Source: Anthostomella pinea
Lineage: Eukaryota; Ascomycota; Sordariomycetes; Xylariales; Xylariaceae
Length of the DNA stretch: 64,000 nt
Assembly: GCA_963556695.1 (NCBI GenBank)
Contig: CAUWAG010000003.1
Location: 1,922,001 to 1,986,000, forward strand
Direction: 5' to 3'
Part shown: positions 20,527 to 31,539 of the stretch, piece by piece
Layout of the letters: every line of letters starts with the position of its first letter
Numbering within the stretch: the stretch's first letter is position 1
Program-made: the position numbers and the translations under genes
The notes under the pieces: model-generated
Database searches by the model: none
Seen by the model: only the letters and a program-made list of their open reading frames with translations
What the model was told of the DNA's origin: nothing

Positions 20527-22455
20527 ATGGGACAGAGCCTGTCAGGTGAGGCCTCTCCGGCCTCCAAGGAAGAGATCACGGCACATCTGGTAGGTAACCT
20601 CAGCTAGCTACTCTACCCTATGTCGGGCTCTCGAACTGACACTCCCTGTCTACAGGCCGAGAAGTTCGCCCGCAAGTGTTTCGAACCGTTCGAGCTATAC
20701 TCCTTCAAAGACAACTTCAAGTCGCTGGCCGACCACGAGCAGGATGTGCGCTACCTCAAGGAGGACACCATCGCCCGCTTCCTCGAGCTGCCCGACATCC
20801 TCGCGGTATCGCCCGTCCTGTTCCACATGGTCTCGTACATCGGCGCATTCCCTTTTCTGCAAGATGCCCCGGTCATACTCGGCTTCGAGCAGATGATCAT
20901 GGTCGTAGCTATCATGACAGAGCGGTACACCAAGATCCTGGCCAAGGGTGCGAGCAGCCGCCGGAAGCTGCTGTTCAAGAGCTTGGCCGTTTACGATCGC
21001 AAGCTGTCCGAGATCGAGAAGCAGCGGCACGACAACGCAGGAAGCTCGGAGCCGAAGTCCGACAGCCAGGATAGAAGTCATGCGGATGGATTTGCTATCG
21101 ACGAAGCGGGCGACGACCTGAACGATGAAGCTATAGATGACGATGAGCTGGTGCTGGCTGCCCTCCATTCCCTTGACATTAACGATGCCTTCAAGACGGG
21201 CGACTCGCATGCTGCAACGACCCATGGAGCTATGATACCTGCAGATAACTTCCGCAGGCTCGTAATGCTCCTTCTTCTGGTCGCTCCTCTCAGCGCGCAG
21301 GAGAATCTGTCTAGCTACGCCGAGAGGGTCGCCGGCTCGGAACTCGAGAGCCTGAGAGCTACAGCTGAGAACATCCTCTCGGCCTTCATAAACGTGGAGA
21401 CATCACCGGGCATCACCTTTGCGCAATTCAACAACGTGCTGCCGCTCAACTTCCCCCACCTCTTCAACGGCTTTAATTCGCTATTTGAGCACTTCCTCTT
21501 CTCCCGAAATCTCGACCTCTCCAAGCGCAAGAACAGTATAAGCAAACCACTATCTCCAGAGACGGTGCCGCCCCCTTTACTACAAGACAAGGGCACGATA
21601 TTAGATCTTAATGTCCTCTCTCAGCTCTCCTTCTTCATCGACGGCAACGAGCTCTTCCGACACCTGCGGCTGTTGTACTCGGGCGCAGAAGCCGGCTTCT
21701 CGATGGGCAGCTTCGAGACCAAGGTCTTTAACTGGCGCGCCCCGACCATCATCCTCGTATCCGGGACGCGGCTCTCCGACACGTCCAGCAGCGGCGGTGG
21801 CTCCGAGAACAACTTCACCGACTCCCTGCCGCCAAAGCGCTTCCCGGACGGCAGCCCGCCTGATCGCGACCGCGTTGTCTTCGGCGCCCTCGTGCGCCAG
21901 CCCTGGCGTGCCACGCACCGCGACTGCTTCGGCGGCGCCGACACGGAGCTCTTCCAGCTCGCGCCCACGCACGACGTCTTCCCCGCGAGCGCCGTCAACA
22001 CCGACTACGTGGCCTTCACGAAGCCGCCGGCCGCGAACCCGGGGATCAGCTTCGGCTCGCCGCTGCCCAGGGCCAGCCACCACCCGTCGTCGTCCTCATC
22101 GCGGCACGCCCCGTCCGCGCTGCGCCACCTCGGCCCCGTGTCGCTGGTCATCGACTCGAGCTTCGAATATGGCGTCTTTACGCACGACTACACGTCGCGC
22201 GGCGGCGCCTTTGCGACGAGCGCGGCGCGAAGGTTCGACTTCCAGGAGCGCTTCTCCATTGACGACATCGAGGTCTGGGGGTGCGGCGGGGACGAGGAGG
22301 CGCGGGTGCAGCGGGAGCGCTGGGAGTGGGAGGCGCGCGAGGCCGAGGCGAGACGCAGGATCAACTTGGGAACGGGGGATGTGGCGGCGGATCGCGCGCT
22401 GTTGGAGATGGCGGGACTGGTGGGCTCGAATAGGAGTGGAGGGTCGATGGCTTGA
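20527..22455 (+). CDS. RTC5: Rtc5-like TLDc-domain protein
   Basis: Exon 1 (20527-20589) encodes MGQSLSGEASPASKEEITAH; a 66-base intron (GTAGGT to CTACAG) joins in phase 0 to AEKFARKCFEPFELYSFKDN. The product is about 620 residues. The N-terminal half is the conserved helical domain of the family, and the C-terminal half is a TLDc domain from about FSMGSFETKVFNW through FGALVRQPWR, CFGGADTELFQL and IDDIEVWGCGG. MGQSLS fits the N-myristoylation consensus, with Gly2 and Ser6. In yeast, Rtc5 is a myristoylated vacuole-membrane TLDc protein that acts on the V-ATPase; the same role is inferred here. Low-complexity Ser and Arg/Glu stretches sit within and after the TLDc domain. Confidence 0.88.
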
Positions 22456-22868
22456 TTATTAGGATTGTATTGGGATACATAGATGGAGTGGGCTGGCGTT
22501 ATAGGTTTCGGCTAAAGGGATGGTCGAGGTTGGCGGTCTCGTCGCTAGGTGTTATTGGAAAAGGGGCTGGTTGGATTGTATATGACTTGGCAGCTTATCC
22601 GCAACCTGGGCCTACCGCATAGTTACAACATGGCCGATAGTTCAACCCATTCTTCTCCATGCGGTATGGGGTGATTATGCAAACGCTTCTGTCTGCTATC
22701 ACCAGATATATATACAATGATCTGTTGTACAGTCATATGGATAAAGAAGAGTTTTAGCCCCTATTACCCCTGATGCCTTCCTTACCAGGCCTCGAACCCA
22801 AATGTACAGTCGCTTTTCTGCGCTCCTTCAACTTTCAACGTCGACCTGTCTTGCTTCCGCCGAGTTTT

Positions 22869-23887
22869 TTACTTCTTCGGTGTCTCTACTGCATGCTTCT
22901 TTGGTGTTTCGGCTTCGGTCTTTTGTTGGTCGGTTGGCTTCGCACTCTCGCCTATCTTGGTGCCAAACCAACCTCCAGCATCTGACAACGCGCCCAGCAC
23001 ACTCGAGCCCTCCTTCTTGCCCTCGGTCGGGACCTGCCCATCCGCATCCGCCGTCGTCTCGGCAGCCAGCAACGACGCAGTAGCCCCACCCTTCTCACCC
23101 TTCTCACCCTTCTCACCCTTCTCACCCTTCTCCCTCTCCGCCCCAGCCTCCGCCTCAGCCCTCTCCTCGGCCCTCCTCCCCTCGACGCGGTCGCGCTTGC
23201 GGCGCAGCGCGGCCTTCAGGGACTTCTCCTCGTCGTCGCGGACCTCGAGCTCGCGCAGCCACCTGGCATGGCGCTCCTCGGCGCGCTGCTGGGCCTCGAG
23301 CTTGATGAGCTCCTTGCGCTTCTCGCGGTCGGCGCCGTAGTAGGCGCCTCCGGCCACGATGGCGACGACCGTGAAAGCCTGCGCGCCGATGCGCGCGCGG
23401 AACATGCGCTGCACCTGCGCGTGGTCGCCCTTGCGCATCGCGCGCCAGGCGTTGTAGAGGGCCAGGCAGGTTAGGAGGGTGCCTGGAGGGGGCTTGTTAG
23501 CTTTCTCTTGGTTTATTTTCCCCGAACCGACCGGATCATGGTTGTGTTGTTGATGTTCTCGATGTTGCGCTTTTGGCTCCCTTGTGGGTTCTTGTTTTCG
23601 TATTGGGATATAGGGCATTGGGTGCTCATGTGGTAGAGAGAATGGGGCCGGTGTCGAGGCGAGTGGGCTTGTGGCGGGCGTACGTACCGAGCGGGACGAG
23701 AGGCTCTTCTCGCAGTTTGCGGGACACCTTCTGGAAACCGGTCTCGTTGTATTCTCTGCGCAGGCGGTGGTCAGCATATGAGCACGTAAGCTGGGGAATG
23801 GCGGCGACGGGAGTGTGCCTCGGAGACCGGCAGTGGACGAACGTACTTGTCGTCGTCGAACGACGAGGGCATAGATCTGTCGGCCAT
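22869..23887 (-). CDS. RCF1: respiratory supercomplex factor 1, HIG1-domain protein
   Basis: Mitochondrial inner-membrane protein that stabilises complex III-IV supercomplexes and cytochrome c oxidase. Three exons (23887-23847, 23755-23688, 23482-22869) join in phase to about 240 residues. MADRSMPSSFDDDK and the GFQKVSRKLREEPLVPLG segment lead into the HIG1 domain, with two hydrophobic helices (LLTCLALYNAWRAM and QAFTVVAIVAGGAYYG) flanking the family motif VQRMFRARIGAQ. A long charged coiled coil follows, then a four-fold EKG repeat from TTCTCACCC tandem units, and a Lys/Thr-rich tail ending in two copies of ETPKK. It is divergent from threonine dehydratase, with 686 bases between the start codons. 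Confidence 0.93.
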
Positions 23888-24573
23888 GTTTCGTTCGCCG
23901 TGTGTGTGCTGGCTGAGACGCAGGATTGTAAGGATTGTAAGCTTTGAGCCTCTCAACGCTGCAGGTGGTCGTATTGTGTTGGGGTTGGAGGCTGCAGATT
24001 CAATGATGACATCGAATGATTGAAGCTTCAGTCAAATTGACGTTGACCCGCTAAGGATTTGGAGGCGCTCCAGGGTAGCTTAGCTCGCCCACGGGTCGTA
24101 TCTAATCGCCGAGCCTCAAGTTGGGTGGGTCCTGCAGGACGGTTGAATCGACCCCACTAAAGCTCGCCCGGTGTCAGGTTGAGAACACTTCCAGAAGATG
24201 TTGTACACGGTGGTTGGTGGTGGCACTCACACACTTTCGATCCATTACATCCATGTCAGCCACGTATACGGATGGTGAGGCAACTAGTATATTGTCATGA
24301 TTTCCATAGAGTTGAACTTTGTTATAAGAAAGCATTCGCAGGCAAGGACCCGAATCTTATGGTGCAGTCTTGTTCAAGTTACACGGACGACCCCACGACC
24401 CCACCGAAGCTCCGACGGCCGCTACTTTTTTGCTGCCAAACAGCTCCACCATCAAGTCCAGGAACATTTTGATGGACCAAGAGTCCAGTCATCGTCACCG
24501 TCACCGTCACCGTCTTGTTGCCCGTTCTTCTCACCACCCTCTTGTCTCGTAACAAGTAGACGATTACGGCAAG

Positions 24574-26510
24574 ATGCCAGGCCCAACGGCAGTCCCAATC
24601 GACACTGTCATGGCCAATGGCACTCCAAACGGCGTCAATGGCAACGGCCATACCCCCCGGACACCCTCGCTCACGGGCCTGTCACTCACCGAGTACAGCG
24701 CAAACCCGTCGCCGCCATCGGAGGACAAGCAGGCGCGCATCAGAAGCATCGTGCCAGAGCACTTCTTATTGCCTAATGGGCACCCTGATGTTCGTAAACC
24801 GACTGTTCCATTGCGCGAGGTTTATTGTTTTTTTCGTATCTGCATTAAAGCGCTGTATGCCCAACTATGAGACCAAGTTAGGGTTCTCGTTGGTGCTTAT
24901 TACAGCGCGACTACAACCCCTGCACATGCAATACTACACATGCAATGACAGAGTGCGCAATGTACTGATAATGGCTGTTGTGATAGTACCTACGCTTGAT
25001 CCTCACCTCTCGTGTCTACGAAGCATGCAAAGAAACGTCGCTCACGCCCGCCGTGAACCTGTCCAACCGACTCGAGTGCAATGTTCTGCTCAAGCGGGAA
25101 GACGAGCAGCCCGTGTTCAGCTTCAAGCTGCGCGGCGCCTATAACAAGATGGCGCATCTCGACCAAAACAAGAGCTGGAAGGGCGTGGTCGCCTGCAGTG
25201 CCGGAAACCACGCCCAAGGAGTCGCTTACTCTGCCCGCATACTCAAGATCCCTGCCACCATTGTCATGCCCTCGGGCACACCCGGTATCAAGCACAGGAA
25301 CGTCTCGAGACTAGGTGGTTGCGTCGTGCTTCACGGTGCCGACTTCGATGCTGCCAAGGAAGAGTGTGCACGGCTAGAGAAGCAACATGGGCTGATCAAC
25401 ATACCACCTTTTGATGACCCCTATGTCATTGCTGGACAGGGTACTATAGGCATGGAACTCTTGCGACAGACCAACATCCAGAAGCTCGAGGCCATATTTT
25501 GTGGTATTGGGGGAGGCGGTCTCATTAGCGGTATCGGTGTTTATGTCAAGAGAATTGCACCACACGTCAAGATCATCGGCGTCGAAACAGAAGATGCAAA
25601 TGCCATGGTCCAGTCTCTGGAGAAGGGCGAGAGAGTCGTTTTGAAGGAAGTCGGCCTGTTCGCTGACGGTACTGCCGTCAAGACGGTCGGCGAGGAGACC
25701 TTCCGTATATGCCAGGAGGTCGTCGATGAGGTTGTCCAGGTCAATACCGATGAGACTTGCGCCGCTATCAAGGATGTGTTCGAGGATACTCGATCCATCG
25801 TGGAACCAGCAGGGGCATTGGCACTCGCCGGCTTGAAGAAGTGGGTTGCCGCCCACCCGTCAAGTGACACGAACCGGTCTCTCGTCGCTATCACCAGCGG
25901 CGCCAACATGAACTTTGACAGGCTGCGCTTCGTCGCAGAGCGTGCCACCCTCGGTGAGGGCAAGGAAGCTCTGCTGTGCGTTAGTATCCCGGAGCGGCCG
26001 GGTGCTTTCGCCGAGCTGATAAACAATGTCCTGCCGCACGCCGTCACCGAGTTCTCGTATCGCTTCGCTACGAACGAGGTGGCCAACGTGCTGATCGGTA
26101 TCTCATTGACGGCGGCGGCAGCACAGAGGGTGCAGGAGCTACAGTCACTCATGGAGCGCATCACCAGCTCCGGAATGAAAGTGACAGACCTGTCTGGCGA
26201 TGAGCTAGCCAAGACACATATCCGCTACCTCGTTGGTGGACGGTCTGACGTTGCAGACGAGAGGCTATACATGTTCAACTTCCCCGAACGGCCGGGAGCC
26301 CTGGAGAAGTTCCTGCGGACGTTACGGCTGCGGTACAACATCAGCCTGTTCCAGTACCGAAATGGTGGGAGCGACGTGGGCAAGGTGCTGACCGGCATTC
26401 AATGCCCCGATGCCGAGATGGCCGACCTGGAGAAGTCGCTGAAGGAGATCGGATATCCGTGGGAGGACTGCACGCACAGCGCCGTGTTCAAAACGTTTCT
26501 GAGAAGTTGA
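24574..26510 (+). CDS. ILV1: threonine dehydratase (biosynthetic)
   Basis: PLP enzyme that converts threonine to 2-oxobutanoate and ammonia, the first step of isoleucine synthesis. Exon 1 (24574-24789) ends at HPD; a 197-base intron (donor GTTCGT, acceptor GATAG) joins in phase 0 to [16 protein letters not shown]. The product is about 579 residues. The PLP lysine is in [11 protein letters not shown] (about Lys119), the phosphate loop in [10 protein letters not shown], and the catalytic half ends near [11 protein letters not shown]. Two ACT-like regulatory domains follow, each starting with an ERPGA-type motif ([22 protein letters not shown]), so isoleucine inhibition and valine activation are expected. 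The N-terminus is rich in Asn, Gly, Pro and Thr and lacks a clear basic mitochondrial presequence, so an upstream start may be missed. Confidence 0.95.
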
Positions 26511-27307
26511 GAGCTTGACTGTGAAGGCGTACCTGGGATGGAGTTTGGCGCTGCGTGGAAACTTGAAATTGAGAAACCAAATCATGGCTGCATACCGACC
26601 GTGCTAGAATGGGAACAAAAGCTTTTTTGCATGGGAAGATACCTAGATTAGATGGCACAACGTAGTAATGGGCACTATAAGTCCCAAATCTGTTGATGAT
26701 GGTGAACTGAACGATTCCACCTGCTCCACTGTGAGACTGTAATTACCATACTTAAGGCGGTAAAGAGCTTTTCTCTTCTCGCTCTTCCTAACAATCAATC
26801 CTCTGATGTAACAGTCTCGTTGGATATCGGCAAGTCGTATGCTGGACTATTGCCCATCTCGGAAAGCTTTGATGAGACTTGCAAGCTCTTCTTGTGGTAG
26901 GAAGCGGACCATGGACAGACAAGACGTAATGATGTCAACTCATTCGCAATAGGTTCTTCCCTTCGAGCACTCTATGAGATAGCTGTTCTATTCGTGACTT
27001 TTACTAGGGGGTAACGACAGTGATAAACACCCAGTAACGTAATCCAACATATTTCTCATCCCATGCGATCCTCATCTTTCGCCGGGCACTCAGGCGTTGT
27101 ACCGTATACGAAACAAGTCTGGCCCTCCTTGCCTTCGCACTATACAAGCGTTGTCAGTACCGTTCAAGTGTACATATATACTCTAGTAGTTTGTGTGGCA
27201 ACCTACACTTCCCGTACCCATGGAGCAAGGGTATTCGGTATAGCAATAATCTAGTCCTTCCATTGGGACTGCACACGAGTCTCTAATATCACATTTCTGC
27301 GTATATT
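26511..27307. other. intergenic region, no feature seen
   Basis: Spacer between the 3' end of threonine dehydratase and the 3' end of the convergent small secreted protein gene. No coding frame of note. Confidence 0.4.
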
Positions 27308-27651
27308 TCAATCAGTTAGACTTCTTAGCTAGTAGAATATGAGGAGTGACACTGTAGGGGCTGTTGATAGGTACTTACGCCTTCTTGCGATCGAGGCAGG
27401 AGGATGCTTCGCTTGGCCTTCTTGCAGGCCTCTGCGAGTTCCTTATCGTGTTTGGCGTTACACTTTTTGATGTCGTCGTTATCGGATGCATCACGCATAC
27501 AGGAGCTGAGATCAGCCTTGAGCTTTTCGGGGTCGTCGTGTCGTGCCAGTGCAATGCTACGAGCCTTCAGCGAGCGGGATGAAGGGTTCGCGATGATGCC
27601 CTGGACGTTGGCGGCCAATGCCAGCAAACCCAAGATACTAGAGTATTGCAT
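27308..27651 (-). CDS. small secreted protein with three cysteines
   Basis: Exon 1 (27651-27379) encodes a signal peptide, MQYSSILGLLALAANVQGII, then a Lys/Asp-rich mature region with the Cys spacing SSCMRDASD, KKCNAKHDK and EACKKAKR. A GTAAGT donor follows GGC at 27378. A CTACTAG acceptor at 27335-27329 joins to a seven-codon end (LRSLTD, stop at 27308), or a CTAAG acceptor five bases on gives KSN and stop. About 97 residues. Family not recognised. Charged, repeat-free composition and small size fit a secreted fungal protein, possibly an effector. It is AT-flanked on both sides. Confidence 0.6.
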
Positions 27652-28421
27652 GTTGTCGTTGAAGAAGAAGTTTCCGGGCTTTGGTTGATCGCGTGTTTGG
27701 TACGAGGGGAAGTGGAAGATGTAGGTACGAGGTTGAAGGTGACTTAGAATTAGATCTAAAAGCTGTACGGGTGCTAGATGTATATATTTATGTTATTAGG
27801 TTTGTCCCTTCTAGTTACGCTTACAAAAACCATCGAGATCCAGCCATAGATCAACCAGGAGAGATTCTTGCTACCACGCCTGTAAGCGTTAGCGCAGAAG
27901 GTTTCAACCGACAGCGAAGGAGAGCTCTTTTCCCAGAGTAGAAGGTCCTTAGGAATGTAGTACTGAGGGTATATCCGACAGCTAGGACGTCTATATAAAG
28001 ACATTCAGCTGCCGGTTCAGTGGGCGATCAACATCCATGGATCTTAATATAGTAGGCAGAGGGTGGGCGAGTCTTCCTGGGGTGATGATTTATATGACGA
28101 AAAGTTCTTATCGTGTAAAGTTCTGTAAAGTTCTATACCATTGTAGATAAATATAGATTAGAACTTTCTAAACAAACAAAGCACAGACCTAAAAGGTCGC
28201 CGTTGTGTGGAACCGCTAACCACTACGACCAATAAGCCCACATATGTCGATCTCGGTGGATTTTCCACCTACACCTACCGAATCGTAAACCAATTCAACC
28301 AACATCCAATTCGCCCTTTACAAACGAATCCTCCGTTCTCGACCGACGACGACCCCTTGCCCACCACCTACGTCAGACCCTCGTGCGAGGGAGAAGAAAC
28401 ACAAACCCGACAAGGGGGAAA
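27652..28421. other. intergenic region, AT-rich
   Basis: Upstream region of both the secreted protein (minus) and bL36m (plus). AT-rich around 27780-28200, with a repeated AAAGTTCT(G/A)T motif at 28110-28135. No gene seen. Confidence 0.4.
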
Positions 28422-29050
28422 ATGGCATATTCCTCACTCGTCTCCTCGCTGCGGGCCCTGTCCCTGCGCATGACGACAACCCGAATCCTACCGCGCCAGA
28501 CCGTCCGATGCCTCTCCCAGAGCGTGCTGGCTCCCAAGACGGCACTCAGACCCACGACGATGACGATGGCAGTGGCAGGGGCGGACACTGGGGCTATGGC
28601 GAACAACACGGCTGCGATGACGAAGGTGGTGGTTGCGCGGCAGCAGACGCGGGGCATGAAGGTGCATAGTTCGGTCAAGAGGCGGTGCGAGCATTGCAAG
28701 GTCAGTTTTGTCTCTCTTCTCTGTGTGGTTTGTCTGTCTGTCTGCCTGCCTTCCTGGTTTCTATGAGGGGAAGGGAAACGGGTAGGCAGGGGTAGGGGTG
28801 TCTGCGGCTCTGGGTAGTCATGGTCTACAAGGAATAACTGTCTAGACGGATGGCATTATTGATGGAGGCTGGACAGGAGTGGAGGTCGACACGAAAGACT
28901 GTGGTGGATGCTACGACATTGTGGGAGTCAGTGATGCTAATGCGGACTGTGGTGATATAGGTCGTGCGACGAAAGGCGGGCAGACGACACCGCGGCTACC
29001 TCTACATCATCTGCAGTGCGAACCCGAGACATAAGCAGCGCCAGGGATGA
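28422..29050 (+). CDS. RTC6: mitochondrial large-subunit ribosomal protein bL36m
   Basis: Zinc-ribbon protein of the mitochondrial large ribosomal subunit. Exon 1 (28422-28700) gives an Arg/Ser/Thr-rich mitochondrial presequence starting MAYSSLVSSLRALSLRMTTT, then RGMKVHSSVKRRCEHCK. A 260-base intron (GTCAGT to GATATAG) joins in phase 0 to VVRRKAGRRHRGYLYIICSA and NPRHKQRQG, the invariant bL36 C-terminus. The four zinc ligands C-x2-C, C and H are present (CEHC, IICSANPRH). The product is about 122 residues: a 38-residue bL36 core with a long presequence. A short RHR insertion lies between the two zinc halves compared with bacterial bL36. Confidence 0.95.
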
Positions 29051-29503
29051 TGGATGGACGAGTTGATGGTCGGGGGGATGCTACGGGGCCTCTTCGTCGA
29101 CGCTGGGAGGTTGCGAAGTGTACAACATGTATAGATGGACGGACTGGAGGGGCATCAATACCTTACGGTCAAGGATCGTACTCTAGACTATGAGCCTAGC
29201 GGCCTGTGTTCCGACTGTCTTAATGTGCTGTATTATGTCTGGACAGGGGCGCCGTATACTACAAAGCTATACATACAACTGCGGTTGCTGGCGGGCTGCA
29301 CAACAAACAGCAGACTTCACTCCCATATACTAATACTTGCTCTGTTCTGTTTTCAGTAGTTTGCATTCTCCAGTGAACGGAGAGTCCACTGTCGGTCTTC
29401 CTTCCATTCTCCCATCTTCGACTGTCACTAGCTCCCAAGTAGTAAGTAGCCCGGGACTCCAAGCTACCACCTATACATGCCACGTAGACGTACCCCGAGG
29501 CGC
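29051..29503. other. intergenic region between convergent genes
   Basis: 3' side of both bL36m and the LYRM2-like gene. No coding frame or repeat of note. Confidence 0.4.
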
Positions 29504-29930
29504 TCACAACCCGTCGATATACCTCTCCATGCCCTCCCACTCCGTCTTGCCCGTCGACAGCAGGTAGCGTATTTGGCCCAGGTCGGTGACGCCGCGGTGG
29601 CGCTCGAACTCGGCGCGCGCGAAGCTGCGCGTATCGGCGCGGTTCGTCGGGTCGGCGATGCGCCGCGTGCCGCGCAGGACGGTGCGGTAGAGCGAGAGGG
29701 CGCGGGAGCGCTGGAGGAACTGCGCGCGGTGGGTTATTCTAGGTTAGCCATGCTTGCTTGTGATTGTAGATATGGGAGGGAGAGTCGGCGTTGGCACAAC
29801 GAACATGATCCAGGCTCAGGGTTGCGCGGCCCAGCCGGCTCTTGTTGGGCGGGCTTGCGGTGGCGGCATAGCTTCGGGATGCGGCGACGGCGGGGCGCAG
29901 CTTGGCTGTTGTTATCTGGACGGAGCGCAT
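29504..29930 (-). CDS. LYR motif-containing protein 2-like (Complex1_LYR)
   Basis: Small mitochondrial protein of the LYR family, which use the LYR tripeptide to contact the acyl carrier protein or Fe-S transfer machinery during respiratory complex assembly. Exon 1 (29930-29805) gives a presequence (MRSVQITTAKLRPAVAASRS) ending in ATLSLDH. A GTTCGT donor and a CGCAG acceptor at 29720 join in phase 0 to FLQRSRALSLYRTVLRGTRR. The product is about 113 residues. The L-Y-R motif and the distal Phe in SFARAEFERHRGVTDLGQI match LYRM2 better than LYRM4 or LYRM7. It is divergent from Naa40, with 282 bases between the starts, so the two probably share a promoter region. Confidence 0.85.
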
Positions 29931-30212
29931 GTGGCCGTGTGTTCTATAGTCGACACATTGGAGTCTGAGGTATGTGTCTCTTTAGACCGAGCCCGAGGGA
30001 ATGGAGTTGGTAGAGTGCCATGAAATAATAATAATTTCGGCGGGGACATTCTCGTAGTGGACCTCGCAGCCCACGCCATCTTCGACTTACATACATACAA
30101 CAACCTATAGGTGCAGCATTATCAGCCCGATACGACTCTTCTTCACACCTACGGAGCTCCTATTCGAAACCTACCTCGATAACCATCATCGGTTTTAGTA
30201 CTGTGGGAAAAG

Positions 30213-31065
30213 ATGAATTCCACTAAAGAAACCGCCAAGCGGAGACGCGCTCCCACAGGGCCGATCGAACAGGCAAACCGGAAAAGCGACGATATATTTA
30301 TTAAGGAACACTTGCGTCCCAGGTAAGACGATGCGAGCTCTTATCTGGTATCATACTATGTGTGTACCTGCGCAGACCAGAAGAGAGCAGCACATGCTAA
30401 GATCTCATTAAGCAGCGAACAAAGCTGGACCGAGTGGACAAACCCAAAGACGCAGGCCATTTTCTCGTTGAGTCTGGTCCGGGCAGGGAACCTGAGCCAG
30501 GAAGATCTGAAAGCGTGCTTCGACCTCATCGAAGAGACGAGTCGCGCCGACTACGAACCCTCGTCCTTCGGCTGGAAGCCGAGCAAGAAGCTGGCCGAGA
30601 TGAAGTCGCCTGATCTGCGGTACATCCTCGTGAAGGATGTCGAGGGCGGCGGCATTCGCGGATTCACTTCGCTCATGCCGACGTTTGAGGAGGGCGAGCC
30701 GGTCGTCTACTGCTACGAGATTCATCTCAAGCCGGAGCTACAGGGGTGAGTCAGCCTCACTTCTACTATTTCGCAAAGAGAATAAGGATCGACTGACCAT
30801 AGATGATGATAGGACGGGTCTCGGAAAACTCCTGATGAGCTTTCAGGAGAGAGTCGCCGCCAACACGCCGCCTATCAAGAAAGTCATGCTGACCTGCTTC
30901 GTGAGCAACAACCAGGCTCTTGGGTTCTACAGAAAATTCGGCTTCGAGACGGACCGTATCTCGCCTGAGCCACGCAAACTCAGGTTTGGGAAGCTGTTCG
31001 TGCCTGATTATGTTATCATGAGCAAGGTCGTAGAGACCAGTCGACTTCCGGGCACCAGCCCCTGA
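30213..31065 (+). CDS. N-alpha-acetyltransferase 40 (NatD), histone H4/H2A type
   Basis: GNAT enzyme that acetylates the N-terminal Ser of histones H4 and H2A. Exon 1 (30213-30322) encodes MNSTKETAKRRRAPTGPIEQ and the following acidic-basic stretch. The second exon begins near 30376-30386; the in-phase acceptor is AAGAG at 30385, while the stronger GCGCAG at 30375 is out of phase, so that junction is uncertain. The second intron (30746-30812) is clean and joins LQG to TGLGKLLMSFQERVA. Family landmarks are the FGWKPSKKLAEM substrate-loop region, RYILV, CYEIHLKPELQGTGLGK (acetyl-CoA binding), LTCFVSNNQALGFYRKFGF and the FVPDYVIMSK end. Confidence 0.9.
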
Positions 31066-31539
31066 GTACCCCTACTGCACTCAAGTCGGATGAGAAGTTG
31101 ATCTGCCTACAAGGTACTTAGGTAGGTAGTCACCCAGCATTCGACTTCTCAATGTCGCCTTCTGCTTGCGGTAGCACCTACCTCTGCAACCTCAACTGGT
31201 TTACCTGGGCTTGAAGCTTGGTTGTGCTTATCCTGTGTTGCTGTTTCCCCATTCTCATCATGTAATGAAGTTGGCAGGAGCTCATATGTCGAAAGTCCAC
31301 CAACACGTTGAACACGCCACTCTCTGGCTTCGAAAACATCAACGACCACCACTGGGAAGCATCCGTACTATCAGCCGTCAAGTCTTTCATTCAATCATAC
31401 TATCATCGCGTCCAACTTCATTCATTCTCAGCTCAGCAGCTCCAATTTGTACTCGCACTGTCAGTCATTTTGACAGAAGCTTCCTCGACGGCACCAGTAC
31501 ATACAGCAACCGCAACTCCTAGCCTTCGTTCTATCCAAG
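31066..31539. other. upstream region of the PLAC8 gene
   Basis: No supported gene. Carries one AGGTAGGTAG motif at 31118-31129. Confidence 0.35.

Noticed and set aside
21601..22083. Long antisense open frame opposite the Rtc5 TLDc exon
   Set aside because: GC-rich coding DNA with strong third-position bias leaves antisense frames open; the sense frame carries clear domain motifs.
22780..22815. GGGTTCGAGGCC on the minus strand as a tRNA T-arm
   Set aside because: The flanks do not form a T stem and no D or anticodon arm precedes it.
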